Shown here piece after piece: positions 19,858-27,646 of a stretch of 64,000 nucleotides of DNA; within the stretch, counting starts at the first letter, position 1, and the number at the start of each line of letters is the position of its first letter. The notes beneath the pieces are model-generated. The model was not told the origin of the DNA. It worked only from the letters and a program-made list of their open reading frames with translations, and ran no database searches. The translations under genes were made by a program, and so were the position numbers. Location: the NCBI GenBank assembly GCA_028694105.1, contig JAQUUC010000001.1, positions 62,001-126,000 of the forward strand. The letters are read 5' to 3'. This DNA comes from Hespellia sp. (lineage in GTDB: Bacteria > Bacillota > Clostridia > Lachnospirales > Lachnospiraceae).

Positions 19858-19895
19858 ACAAAAACGGATACGGGAATTTCCCGTTCCGTTTTTGT
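19858..19895 (-). terminator. Terminator/attenuator between rplL and rpoB
   Basis: ACAAAAACGGA (19858-19868) and TCCGTTTTTGT (19885-19895) pair around CGGGAA/TTCCCG. On the minus strand a T-rich tract continues after it. It probably lets only part of the rplJL transcripts reach rpoB. Confidence 0.75.
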
Positions 19896-19927
19896 CGTTG
19901 TATGGCTTGATGCTTTCGCGACCACAA

Positions 19928-20305
19928 TTATTTAAGTGTAACCTCAGCGCCTTCGCCCTCAAGTTTTGTTTTGATATCTTCAGCTTCAGCTTTAGATGCG
20001 CCCTCTTTGATTACTTTAGGAGCTCCGTCAACTAATTCTTTTGCTTCTTTTAATCCAAGACCTGTTACTTCACGAACAACCTTGATTACTTTAACTTTTG
20101 CAGAACCGATTGCTGTTAACTCTACATCGAATTCATCTTTCTCTGCTGCTGCTTCTCCGCCTGCTGCACCTGCTGCTGCAACTACTACGCCTGCTGCTGC
20201 AGAAACACCAAATTCTTCTTCGCATGCTTTTACTAACTCGTTTAATTCTAATACTGATAATTCTTTGATCGCTTCGATCATTTCAGCTGTTGTCATTTTA
20301 GCCAT
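19928..20305 (-). CDS. rplL: 50S ribosomal protein L7/L12
   Basis: This is the 125-residue stalk protein that recruits translation GTPases. The N-terminal dimerisation domain ([20 protein letters not shown]) is followed by an Ala/Gly/Val hinge (residues about 37-53). The conserved C-terminal domain reads [21 protein letters not shown] then [16 protein letters not shown]. The ATG at 20305 has GGAGG eight bases upstream. An in-frame ATG five codons earlier overlaps that site and is not used. It follows rplJ and precedes the rpoB attenuator. Confidence 0.97.
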   Translation of the reverse strand: MAKMTTAEMIEAIKELSVLELNELVKACEEEFGVSAAAGVVVAAAGAAGGEAAAEKDEFDVELTAIGSAKVKVIKVVREVTGLGLKEAKELVDGAPKVIKEGASKAEAEDIKTKLEGEGAEVTLK

Positions 20306-20403
20306 TTTAATTTCCTCCATTAATTTTAATTTTATTTTTCGTTTTTGTTTATTACTTGTATACTGCTGACTACACTAAGCCTGATGGAACCCCGCTAAGT
20401 GTC

Positions 20404-20985
20404 CTACTCTGCGTCTGCTGCTGGAGCTTCTTCTACTGCCGGAGCTTCTGCTGCTACTGGAGCTTCTTCAGCTGCCGGTTCAGCGTCTGCTGTCTCCCCG
20501 CCCTGTTCAGCAATCTGCTTAATAACACGAGCAAAGTTTGTGATCGGTGACTGCATACTTCCAAGTAATCTGGAAAGTAACTCGTCTCTTGAAGGGATTG
20601 TTGCTAATTCTGCTAATGCTGCTGCATCATATACAGTTCCTTCAACTACACCTGCCTTTAACTCTAAAGCTTTGGCTGTCTTTGCAAAGTTGTAAAGAAT
20701 TCTTGCCGGAGCTGTTACATCATCTTTAGAGATTGCGATAGCTGTTGGTCCTTCTAACTTCTCATCTAAAGCTGCAAATTCAGTTCCTTCGAATGCTCTT
20801 CTAATCATGGTGTTCTTGCGAACCTTGTATGTCACACCTGCTTCTCTGAGCTGTTTACGAAGTTCAGTATCTTCTGTAACAGTCAGTCCACGGTAGTCAA
20901 CAACAACGATTGCCTGAGCGTCCTTGATATCTTCTACGATTGATTCTACGATTGGTTGTTTTAATTCAACTTTTGCCACTTTCAT
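20404..20985 (-). CDS. rplJ: 50S ribosomal protein L10
   Basis: L10 anchors the L7/L12 dimers on the ribosome and, in many bacteria, binds its own leader RNA to repress translation. The start at 20985 (AAGGAGG seven bases upstream) gives MKVAKVELKQPIVESIVEDIKDAQAIVVVDYRG..., the usual N-terminus. The central region includes TVTEDTELRKQLREAGVTYKVRKNT. The frame continues upstream to 21093, but that part is leader RNA. At 193 aa it is longer than many L10 proteins because of a C-terminal Ala/Glu/Pro-rich low-complexity tail (about residues 165-193). It is followed by rplL after about 100 bp. Confidence 0.96.
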   Translation of the reverse strand: MKVAKVELKQPIVESIVEDIKDAQAIVVVDYRGLTVTEDTELRKQLREAGVTYKVRKNTMIRRAFEGTEFAALDEKLEGPTAIAISKDDVTAPARILYNFAKTAKALELKAGVVEGTVYDAAALAELATIPSRDELLSRLLGSMQSPITNFARVIKQIAEQGGETADAEPAAEEAPVAAEAPAVEEAPAADAE

Positions 20986-21017
20986 GCACCTCCTTGTTTT
21001 ATTTGTGCACTGCCAAT

Positions 21018-21053
21018 AATATAAAAAGCCCTTGCATCCAAAGACACAAAGGC
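21018..21053 (-). terminator. Attenuator in the rplJ leader
   Basis: On the minus strand GCCTTTGTG (21045-21053) pairs with TGCAAGGGC (21028-21036), with some G-U pairs, and TTTTTATATT follows. It lies between the L10 leader fold and the rplJ start, so it can end transcription early. Confidence 0.65.
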
Positions 21054-21130
21054 GTTTATTACAAAATCGTCTTCCTCGGTAGGCGTGAAACACTTACGCT
21101 CGCTGTGAGCACCTACTGTCTTCGGCAGTT
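21054..21130 (-). promoter_or_regulatory. Ribosomal protein L10 leader
   Basis: The minus-strand RNA upstream of rplJ has the features of the L10 leader: GTAGGTG paired with CGCCTAC, the conserved CCGAGGAAGACG that follows, and a downstream attenuator. In Firmicutes such leaders bind L10(L12)4 and give autogenous control of rplJL. The call rests on pattern and position; a covariance model search was not possible. Confidence 0.75.
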
Positions 21131-21138
21131 ACTCATAT

Positions 21139-21167
21139 ACTCTATCATAACATTTCCACGCTGTCAA
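21139..21167 (-). promoter_or_regulatory. Promoter for rplJL
   Basis: On the minus strand TTGACA (21162-21167), 17-bp spacer, TAGAGT (21139-21144), just upstream of the L10 leader. Confidence 0.65.
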
Positions 21168-21227
21168 CACATTTCCACGCTTGTTTTTATTTTTCATAAA
21201 ATATCAATATTGTAAACCATGGTCAGA

Positions 21228-22730
21228 TTATTTTGTTCTATGTAATTTTTTACGTCCGAATCCCATCACGACTGCTGCCATAAATGATATCACCAGGAAA
21301 GTAAACCACATTCCGGTATTTCCGGTATCTCCAGTTTGCGGAGTCTGTGTTGCTGCCTGCTTCTTTGTTGCCTGATTCTTTTTCCCCTCATCATTGGGTG
21401 GCGTTGTGCTTTTCTTTACAAGTTCCTGGGTTGCTTTCTCTATGCTTGCTGCATACTGATTGACCAGTTCCTGCTCTGAAATATTTTTCCCACGTTCTAC
21501 TGCATCGATTGCAGCCTGCAGGTTCTTTACGGACTCTTCTGTATAGATGCTTAAATCCTTTGGTACCTTGCCAATTGCTTCATCTACCTTGCTATAATCA
21601 GCCGGCTTAAATTCCAAACGTGTAATTGCATCATTGATTGCCGCTGCATACCCGTCAACAGTCTCTTGTTCCAGTAGATTCTTCTCATAATCTACTGCCT
21701 CAACTGCAGCTTCCACACCACTGAAATCTACATACTGTTCTTTCTTCAATTCCGCTGCTGCATCTACCGCCTGATTCACCTCTGTATAATCAGCCCCGGC
21801 AATCGTAATCGTCTTGTCAGCCGTACTTTGCTCTGGCACCGTGAGCTTCGCTCCCTCTAATTCCAGCACCTTTGCTGCTCTAATTTCTATTTCTCCACCA
21901 TCTGCGCAACAGACCAATGCAGCCTTATCCCCCTGTGCATGTAATTCTCCCGTTGTATCGATCAGAATATTCTTCGCATAAATTCCGGCATATCCGCTTT
22001 CAATCGTAACATTACCACCGAGAATAGAAACCCGCTCCTCAACAGTTGGGTATTCTCCCGCAATACGGATGCCAAGCTGGCCCGATTTCAAATCAAGCGT
22101 CCCTCCGGAAATCGTAACATTTCCTTTATCCGAATAGATCGCACATCCCTCTTGCATATCCGCAACATCTACCGTCAGCGTTCCTCCGGTCATATTAAAC
22201 GCCTCAGAAATGGTACAAAATTCAACATTTGAATATATAGTACCTGATTCCATGGTAATTGTATCGCCCGCAAAAGCATATGGATAGTATGTTTGCTGTT
22301 CCATATTTTCCCTCAGAATATTTAAAGAACCGCCTTCTGCGCCCTCTTGAATCACATAATTCGCGTGCTCCTGAGAAATCATTGGCATGAATTTTGTACT
22401 TGTTGTTTTAAGTGTATTCGCTCCTTCTAACACAATCGTGATTTTTCCGGGACACAGTTTTATAATCGTACCGGAATCTGTTGTAATATTACAGTCACGG
22501 AGAGTTAAAGTGCCACCTTCTGCATCCGGCTCCCACTTCCAGCCCTCGCTTTCTAACATATCTGTTGTATCTGTCAGATTCGACACATCCAGTTTCTCTG
22601 TTCTGGTCGGCGTATCCGCCGCCTCTCCTACTGTGGGAATAAGGAAGGCCATTAAGAACGCCATTCCAATCACCGCAAGGAGTTTACCCCCCCCCACACA
22701 TTTCTTCATGCAACTAACTCGTACTTTCAT
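21228..22730 (-). CDS. Sortase-anchored surface protein with FIVAR-like repeats
   Basis: This 500-residue protein is exported and linked to the wall. A signal peptide spans about residues 8-37 and ends near GEAADT. The next about 250 residues are beta-rich, with repeated short strands (GTLTLRDCNITTDSG; GTLDLKSGQLGIRI; GNVTIESGYAGIYAK), like a right-handed beta-helix or carbohydrate-binding region. Residues about 320-450 contain helical repeats of FIVAR type (YEKNLLEQETVDGYAAAINDAI and ISEQELVNQYAASIEKAT). The C-terminus has TPQTGD, a hydrophobic segment and a basic tail, a sortase signal with Thr where Leu is usual. A G9 tract at codons 12-15 makes it a phase-variation candidate. The start has GGAGG seven bases upstream. 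It follows the amidase gene on the same strand. Confidence 0.85.
   Translation of the reverse strand: MKVRVSCMKKCVGGGKLLAVIGMAFLMAFLIPTVGEAADTPTRTEKLDVSNLTDTTDMLESEGWKWEPDAEGGTLTLRDCNITTDSGTIIKLCPGKITIVLEGANTLKTTSTKFMPMISQEHANYVIQEGAEGGSLNILRENMEQQTYYPYAFAGDTITMESGTIYSNVEFCTISEAFNMTGGTLTVDVADMQEGCAIYSDKGNVTISGGTLDLKSGQLGIRIAGEYPTVEERVSILGGNVTIESGYAGIYAKNILIDTTGELHAQGDKAALVCCADGGEIEIRAAKVLELEGAKLTVPEQSTADKTITIAGADYTEVNQAVDAAAELKKEQYVDFSGVEAAVEAVDYEKNLLEQETVDGYAAAINDAITRLEFKPADYSKVDEAIGKVPKDLSIYTEESVKNLQAAIDAVERGKNISEQELVNQYAASIEKATQELVKKSTTPPNDEGKKNQATKKQAATQTPQTGDTGNTGMWFTFLVISFMAAVVMGFGRKKLHRTK
22687..22695 (-). repeat. G9 mononucleotide tract near the start of the surface-protein gene
   Basis: Nine consecutive C on the plus strand (G on the coding strand) fall in codons GTG GGG GGG GGT. 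A tenth G gives TAA directly after the tract. Eight G gives a TGA about six codons later. Only the present length (or a change of three) keeps the gene open. Confidence 0.85.
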
Positions 22731-22829
22731 TTCTAATCCTCCATCCTTACTGTAACGTCAAACTCCTTCGCATCGTTGAAGAGATTTGACTACATTGTTG
22801 TAATATCTTACCATTTGTAAGTACGAAAG

Positions 22830-23660
22830 TCAATCTGAGATTGCCCGCGCATCTTCCGCTGTCTGGCCAAAATACAGATTGATTCCATTTACAATTCCAT
22901 CCACCATCTTCACTCTGCACGCCACATCCGCCATCTTCAAATCATCACCATCGTTCGTCATAAAGCCCATTTCCAGAATCATGACAGGAATACGGCTCCA
23001 GTTAATCCCGGTCATTGTATCATTTTCCTGAATTCCGGTATTTTTCATCCCGGATGACTCACAGTACGAATCCAAAATCGCTGCAGCAAGCCGGCTGCTT
23101 TCTTCATACAGCTGTCCGACATACGGATTCGAAGCAGATGACACCAGCGCAAGTGCTCCATTCACGCTCGCATCCTCGATGCCGTTCGCGTGAATTCGTA
23201 TCATCACATCAGCGGCCGCATCATTTGCGAGCATCGCACGCTCTACATTACTGATTGCCGTGTCATTATCTTCTCTTGTCATAATCACACTGTATCCCTG
23301 TGCTTCCAGCTCATCGCGGACCATCAGTGAGATATCCAGCGTGAGCTGATATTCCGGAATCCCCGTATAAGTTCCGCTCGTGCCGGTCGATGCTTTTAGT
23401 TTCATTTCTGCTGATCCGGGTGCATTGGGTTCCAAGCCACTTATATCCACCTTCTCGCCCTGATGCCCCGGATCGAGCGCGATCAGAATTCCATTGCTCT
23501 GACGTTGTTCTTTTTCCGGTTCTTCTGCCACACCTTCCGTCACCGTCTTATCGCCCGTAACAATTTTTACATCCAGCGCCTTTTTCTCTTCTTTTGCGCA
23601 CCCACTCGCAATCACGCAGAGAATCACAGCACATAATACCAGTCTTTTCGTTGCTGCCAC
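22830..23660 (-). CDS. N-acetylmuramoyl-L-alanine amidase, lipoprotein
   Basis: This enzyme cuts the bond between MurNAc and the peptide stem in peptidoglycan. The N-terminus has a lipobox (VIASGC, Cys at about residue 21), so it is a predicted lipoprotein. The Amidase_3 domain starts at ILIALDPGHQG (first zinc His), continues through the region holding the zinc Glu, then MIRIHANG (second zinc His), and ends with MILEMGFMTN containing the catalytic Glu. The start is a GTG at 23660 with only a weak AAAGGG site, so the exact start is uncertain. It lies after the rplA terminator and before the surface-protein gene, which may share its transcript. The two interrupt the usual rplA-rplJ neighbourhood. 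Confidence 0.9.
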   Translation of the reverse strand: MAATKRLVLCAVILCVIASGCAKEEKKALDVKIVTGDKTVTEGVAEEPEKEQRQSNGILIALDPGHQGEKVDISGLEPNAPGSAEMKLKASTGTSGTYTGIPEYQLTLDISLMVRDELEAQGYSVIMTREDNDTAISNVERAMLANDAAADVMIRIHANGIEDASVNGALALVSSASNPYVGQLYEESSRLAAAILDSYCESSGMKNTGIQENDTMTGINWSRIPVMILEMGFMTNDGDDLKMADVACRVKMVDGIVNGINLYFGQTAEDARAISD

Positions 23661-23754
23661 CCCTTTCTTTTTGCTTTGTTTTTATTATATTACAAAATCA
23701 GACGGATATTCGCGGAGCGTTTTTTATGTCATAGGTCAAACTTTTCTGTGGCAT

Positions 23755-23790
23755 AAAAAAACTACCAACCCGAAGGTTGATAGTCATTTT
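23755..23790 (-). terminator. Terminator after rplA
   Basis: ACTACCAACC (23761-23770) pairs with GGTTGATAGT (23775-23784). On the minus strand the loop is TTCG and a T run follows. It ends the rpmG-secE-nusG-rplKA unit. Confidence 0.88.
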
Positions 23791-23809
23791 TATATAGATG
23801 TCAATCTAA

Positions 23810-24499
23810 TTAGAATTTTGCAGAGTTAACCTTAACACCCGGTCCCATTGTTGAAGTAAGTGTTACACTCTTCAAGTACTGTCCCTTAAGTGTTGCCGGT
23901 TTTGCTTTCATGATTGCATCGATAAGCGTCTGGAAGTTGTCCGCTAACTGCTCTTCAGTAAATGATGCTTTACCTACTGGCACATGGATAATGTTTGTTT
24001 TATCTAATCTGTACTCAATCTTACCAGCTTTAATTTCATTGATTGCTTTTGTTACGTCCATTGTAACTGTACCAGCTTTTGGGTTTGGCATAAGACCTTT
24101 TGGTCCAAGTACACGACCAAGACGTCCAACAACACCCATCATGTCCGGTGTAGCAACAACAACATCAAACTCAAACCAGTTCTCGTTCTGGATTTTAGGA
24201 ATTAAATCCTCAGCTCCTACGTAATCTGCTCCGGCTGCTTTTGCTTCTTCAGCCTTTGCATCCTTAGCGAATACTAAGATACGTGTTTTCTTACCTGTTC
24301 CGTGTGGCAGTACAACTGCTCCACGAATCTGCTGGTCAGCATGACGTCCATCACAACCAGTTCTGATATGAGCTTCAATTGTCTCATCAAATTTAGCTAC
24401 TGCAGATTTTTTAACTAATGTAACCGCTTCATTTGTATCGTAAAGATTTCCTCTTTCGATTAATTTCGCAGCTTCCTGATATTTCTTTCCGTGTTTCAT
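23810..24499 (-). CDS. rplA: 50S ribosomal protein L1
   Basis: L1 (229 aa) forms the ribosomal L1 stalk and moves deacylated tRNA; in many bacteria it also represses the L11 operon. The start [17 protein letters not shown] and the signature [31 protein letters not shown] are typical. The ATG at 24499 has AGGAGG about eight bases upstream. Upstream codons back to 24544 belong to the intergenic hairpin. It follows rplK by about 80 bp. A hairpin nearly identical to the one before rplK stands in front of it. Confidence 0.97.
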   Translation of the reverse strand: MKHGKKYQEAAKLIERGNLYDTNEAVTLVKKSAVAKFDETIEAHIRTGCDGRHADQQIRGAVVLPHGTGKKTRILVFAKDAKAEEAKAAGADYVGAEDLIPKIQNENWFEFDVVVATPDMMGVVGRLGRVLGPKGLMPNPKAGTVTMDVTKAINEIKAGKIEYRLDKTNIIHVPVGKASFTEEQLADNFQTLIDAIMKAKPATLKGQYLKSVTLTSTMGPGVKVNSAKF

Positions 24500-24515
24500 A
24501 TTAAATAACCTCCTA

Positions 24516-24542
24516 GTGGTATTGGCGGGATATCCCTCCCAC
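24516..24542 (-). repeat. Intergenic hairpin before rplA, copy of the element before rplK
   Basis: The minus-strand sequence starts GTGGGAGGGA and ends TCCCGCCAATACCAC. GGAGGGA pairs with TCCCGCC with one mismatch. It stands just upstream of the AGGAGG site. It matches 25025-25052 in all but the loop and one length change. Confidence 0.7.
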
Positions 24543-24582
24543 ATTTTCTTTTACAATTTCAGTTGCGTGAGTTCGTTTCAGA

Positions 24583-25008
24583 TTAGTCCTGAACCGTAAC
24601 TCCCATAGATCTGCATGTTCCTGCGATCATGCTGATTGCAGAATCAATTGTTGCTGCGTTTAAGTCTTTCATCTTAGTCTCAGCAATCTCCTGTAATTGT
24701 GCTCTTGTAATAGTTGCAACCTTTGTTTTATTAGGAACACCTGAACCTGACTTGATGTTACAAGCTTTCTTAATAAGAACAGCTGCCGGTGGAGTCTTTG
24801 TAATAAAACTAAAACTTCTATCGTTGTAAACTGTGATAACTACAGGGATAAGTAAATCACCCTGGTCAGCAGTCTTAGCATTGAACTGCTTCGTAAATTC
24901 AACGATATTTACACCGTGTTGTCCGAGTGCCGGTCCAACCGGTGGTGCTGGAGTTGCTTTTCCAGCAGGAATCTGTAATTTAATATAACCTTCTACTTTT
25001 TTTGCCAT
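24583..25008 (-). CDS. rplK: 50S ribosomal protein L11
   Basis: L11 (141 aa) forms the GTPase-associated centre with 23S rRNA and is needed for RelA-type stringent sensing. The conserved N-terminal part ([34 protein letters not shown]) and the C-terminal RNA-binding domain ([21 protein letters not shown]) are complete. It starts at 25008 with AAGGAGG upstream. It lies between nusG and rplA in the standard order. Confidence 0.97.
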   Translation of the reverse strand: MAKKVEGYIKLQIPAGKATPAPPVGPALGQHGVNIVEFTKQFNAKTADQGDLLIPVVITVYNDRSFSFITKTPPAAVLIKKACNIKSGSGVPNKTKVATITRAQLQEIAETKMKDLNAATIDSAISMIAGTCRSMGVTVQD

Positions 25009-25024
25009 TTCTAATTACCTCCTT

Positions 25025-25052
25025 GTGGTATTGGCGGGAACTTCCCTCCCAC
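25025..25052 (-). repeat. Intergenic hairpin before rplK
   Basis: Copy of the element at 24516-24542, in the same orientation and at the same place relative to the next ribosome binding site. GGAGGGA pairs with TCCCGCC around a short loop. Confidence 0.7.
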
Positions 25053-25060
25053 GTTTTTAA

Positions 25061-25579
25061 TTAATCAGCTTTTTTAACTTCTGCGAATCCCAGTTCAACC
25101 GGTGTCTCACGGCCAAACAATTCAACATTAATGGTTAAACTCTGCTTCTGTTCATTAATCATATGAATCATACCAACAGTGCCTTCCCACGCTCCACTCA
25201 GTACCGTTACAGTATCGCCGACTGCCAGATCAACAGCAACCTTGCCTGCGCTGCCACTCAGTGGTGCAACCTCTTCGTCAGAAAGAGGTACCGGCTTTGA
25301 ACCAGGTCCAACAAATCCGGTAACGCCACGTGTATTACGAACAACGTACCATGTATCATCATTCATAAACATATGGATCAGTACATATCCCGGATACATT
25401 TTTTTCTGGCTTTCCTTCTGAATGCCGTTCTTAATCTCAACGACTTCCTGCATCGGAACTCTGACTTCCAGAATCTGGTCTTCCAGATGTCTGTTCTCAA
25501 TTGTCTTGTCGATATTCGCTTTTACTTTGTTCTCATACCCTGAATAAGTATGAACTACGTACCATTTTGCTTCTGACAT
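25061..25579 (-). CDS. nusG: Transcription termination/antitermination factor NusG
   Basis: NusG (172 aa) binds RNA polymerase through its N-terminal NGN domain and affects pausing, termination and coupling to translation. The NGN domain begins KWYVVHTYSGYENKVKANI and includes KMYPGYVLIHM and RNTRGVTGFVG. The C-terminal KOW domain is VGDTVTVLSGAWEGTVG. Length and order are normal. It follows secE by 32 bp. Confidence 0.97.
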   Translation of the reverse strand: MSEAKWYVVHTYSGYENKVKANIDKTIENRHLEDQILEVRVPMQEVVEIKNGIQKESQKKMYPGYVLIHMFMNDDTWYVVRNTRGVTGFVGPGSKPVPLSDEEVAPLSGSAGKVAVDLAVGDTVTVLSGAWEGTVGMIHMINEQKQSLTINVELFGRETPVELGFAEVKKAD

Positions 25580-25611
25580 AAAATCACCTTTCTTGCTGCG
25601 CCTACCAGTTA

Positions 25612-25806
25612 CTATTTAACCAATAAGTCGATACCGTATTTCAGAAGAACATCAATCACTGAAATTAACGCTCCTAAAAATACTGATGTCGCAACGACTG
25701 CCGCTGTCTGTTTTGCAAGTGTTTTCTGATCCGGCCAAATTACCTTCTTAAATTCTGCCTGAAGTCCTTTGAACCAGCTTTTCTTCTGAGTCTTATTCTC
25801 ACTCAT
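25612..25806 (-). CDS. secE: Preprotein translocase subunit SecE
   Basis: SecE (64 aa) clamps SecY in the protein export channel. It has a short amphipathic region (SWFKGLQAEFKKVIWPDQKTLAKQT) and one membrane segment, the minimal single-span form found in Gram-positives. The ATG at 25806 has AGGAAG eight bases upstream. A GTG three codons earlier is possible but overlaps that site. It lies between rpmG and nusG. Confidence 0.94.
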   Translation of the reverse strand: MSENKTQKKSWFKGLQAEFKKVIWPDQKTLAKQTAAVVATSVFLGALISVIDVLLKYGIDLLVK

Positions 25807-25828
25807 ATCTTCCACTTCCTTTCAGCAA

Positions 25829-25978
25829 CTATTTCGTCTCTTTGTGCATTGTGTGTGATTTACAGAACTTACAGTACTTCTTAGTCTCCATGCGCTCCGG
25901 ATGATTCTTCTTATCCTTTGTCATGTTGTAGTTACGTTGTTTACATTCTGTACATTCCAATGTGATTCTTGTGCGCAC
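25829..25978 (-). CDS. rpmG: 50S ribosomal protein L33
   Basis: This 49-residue gene starts at a [23 protein letters not shown], ending [14 protein letters not shown]. The two CxxC pairs (CTEC and CKFC) form the zinc ribbon of the zinc-binding L33 type. The GTG at 25978 has AGGTGG upstream. Another in-frame GTG three codons earlier is possible. It leads the rpmG-secE-nusG group, 22 bp before secE. Confidence 0.93.
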   Translation of the reverse strand: MRTRITLECTECKQRNYNMTKDKKNHPERMETKKYCKFCKSHTMHKETK

Positions 25979-25981
25979 AAC

Positions 25982-26080
25982 TTCCACCTCGCTTCTTATT
26001 TCAATATTTACGTGTTACAATTATTCTTCTATAATAAAGAATAATTCTGATGGTTGCGAAGCCATCAAGTTTTAGGCATA
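25982..26080 (-). promoter_or_regulatory. Upstream region of rpmG-secE-nusG with two inverted repeats
   Basis: AATTATTCTT (26019-26028) and AAGAATAATT (26037-26046) form a perfect 10-bp inverted repeat whose loop holds a TATTAT-like -10 on the minus strand. A second hairpin, GATGG...CCATC, lies at 26049-26066. The operon promoter must be here, but no consensus -35 at good spacing was found. No tRNA was seen. Confidence 0.4.
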
Positions 26081-26148
26081 AAAAAAAGACCTACTTCCAT
26101 TCGCTAGAGCATTGTATCATGTACAGCCCATGAAAGTCAAGTCTTTTT
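26081..26148 (-). terminator. Probable terminator of the hydrolase-DUF975 operon
   Basis: On the minus strand AAAAAGACTTGACTTTC pairs imperfectly with GGAAGTAGGTCTTTTT, followed by a T run. The loop is long (about 30 nt). It lies directly after the stop codon at 26162. Confidence 0.5.
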
Positions 26149-26161
26149 CCTTATTATCTGG

Positions 26162-27637
26162 TCAGTTAAAAAAGGTAATATAAATTGTAATGCCGATGTC
26201 AATCAGGAATAATATAAATAAAGCGATGCATACCTTCCATTTCTTCCGAACCGGAAACTGTTTAAGATATTCATCAAGCTCCGGACCAATCAGATAAAAC
26301 AGCGCACTGCCAAACGCTCCCACTGCCACCACGGACGACAGACAGATCCGTCCGTTCAGGTTCAGAAAATACCCCGAAAAATCCCAGTACCGCGTTCCCT
26401 CCAGCCATTCAATCAGCCAGACATAGAAATATTGAACCGCGGACGGAAATACGGTGATAAATGTCACATTAACGAGCGGGTGTTTCATCAGTCTGCGTCC
26501 AACCAGCAAAACAAGAACCGCTGTAATACCTACAACCGGAATCCATGGACCATATAATATCCCGGCATTGATTACATATCCCTGTTTTATGAGACCAATT
26601 GTAATATTCGCAGCCCATCCGATGATTGATGTCAGGAAGAACAGCAGAATATACGTCGTGATATGATAATTGCGGTCATCCTTCTTGGCATAAGGTGTTT
26701 CATACCATTTCGAATCCTTCCCACGCAGAAACATCGGATATACGTTCTGTGAAAATTCATCCGAATCCAGATTCGGCATATAATTCTTTTCCAGCACAAA
26801 CATGTTGATTAGAATCTCATCCTCAGATGGCTTATTTTCCAGATAATTGTCAATGAAGAACTTGCTGGATTTACTCCTCTGCGCCACAATATCCCGGCGG
26901 AGCATCATATAAAACTCTGTCTCCGTGGCTTCCATGTATGCATTAAAAAAGAAGATATTCGTCAGTCCCATAGAAATGATTCCCAATAAAAACCACGGAA
27001 TAAACGACATCTGAAGTATGAATAATCCAATTTTTTTATTGTGCATCATTTCTTTTGACAGGCGAAATGCATCTTTTCTTGCAATGTCCGGATTCTCAGC
27101 AAGAATATATGGAATCATCGCGTATTCATAGCTTTTTACGATGCCGCCTATAATGGTAAACCACCACAGAAACCGGCACACGTACATACACAGCATGATT
27201 TCCGCTGTATTTTTGATATCCTTCCCTTTATAGAGATAACCGATTTTTTTGACACTTGTTTTCGGATAGGTTCGGGTTTCCATAAAGAACCGTTTGGAAT
27301 TCACTCTTACAATGTTGGCTATGAAAATCTTATACAGACACCACAGCACAATTGAAATCCAGAACACGCCAATTCCAAGCAGCGTATCCGAATAATCCAG
27401 CCAGTCCGACACACCGGAAGCCAGTTCTCCCATTGATGCATCTGCTGTCAGATGATCTGCCAGCGAGCGCAGGCTCTGGCTGATCTCGACAGCCGGATTT
27501 CGCTGAAACAGCAGCGGCGGCATCAGACCGGAACCACAGATAAACATCACAAGAAAACATACGGCAATAAAACGCCAGTAATTCTGACGGACCGCCTTCT
27601 TCGCATTTGTTTTCAGTAATCTTCTGCTCCAACTCAT
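26162..27637 (-). CDS. DUF975-CmpB-type fusion membrane protein
   Basis: This 491-residue integral membrane protein has two parts. Residues 1-about 260 fit the DUF975 family: a basic RRLLKTNAKKAVRQNYW start, several membrane segments, and AMIPYILAENPDIARKDAFRLSKEMMHNKKIGLF. The C-terminal about 160 residues fit the CmpB-type putative permease family: GILYGPWIPVVGI and DFSGYFLNLNGRICL. No ATPase gene is nearby, so a transport role is not shown. It follows the alpha/beta hydrolase gene by 9 bp, so the two are co-transcribed. Function is unknown; membrane stress or envelope remodelling is one guess. Confidence 0.78.
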   Translation of the reverse strand: MSWSRRLLKTNAKKAVRQNYWRFIAVCFLVMFICGSGLMPPLLFQRNPAVEISQSLRSLADHLTADASMGELASGVSDWLDYSDTLLGIGVFWISIVLWCLYKIFIANIVRVNSKRFFMETRTYPKTSVKKIGYLYKGKDIKNTAEIMLCMYVCRFLWWFTIIGGIVKSYEYAMIPYILAENPDIARKDAFRLSKEMMHNKKIGLFILQMSFIPWFLLGIISMGLTNIFFFNAYMEATETEFYMMLRRDIVAQRSKSSKFFIDNYLENKPSEDEILINMFVLEKNYMPNLDSDEFSQNVYPMFLRGKDSKWYETPYAKKDDRNYHITTYILLFFLTSIIGWAANITIGLIKQGYVINAGILYGPWIPVVGITAVLVLLVGRRLMKHPLVNVTFITVFPSAVQYFYVWLIEWLEGTRYWDFSGYFLNLNGRICLSSVVAVGAFGSALFYLIGPELDEYLKQFPVRKKWKVCIALFILFLIDIGITIYITFFN

Positions 27638-27646
27638 AGCCTTTGT

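Noticed and set aside
25982..26161. tRNA gene upstream of rpmG
   Set aside because: No cloverleaf or CCA-type end could be drawn; only simple hairpins were found.
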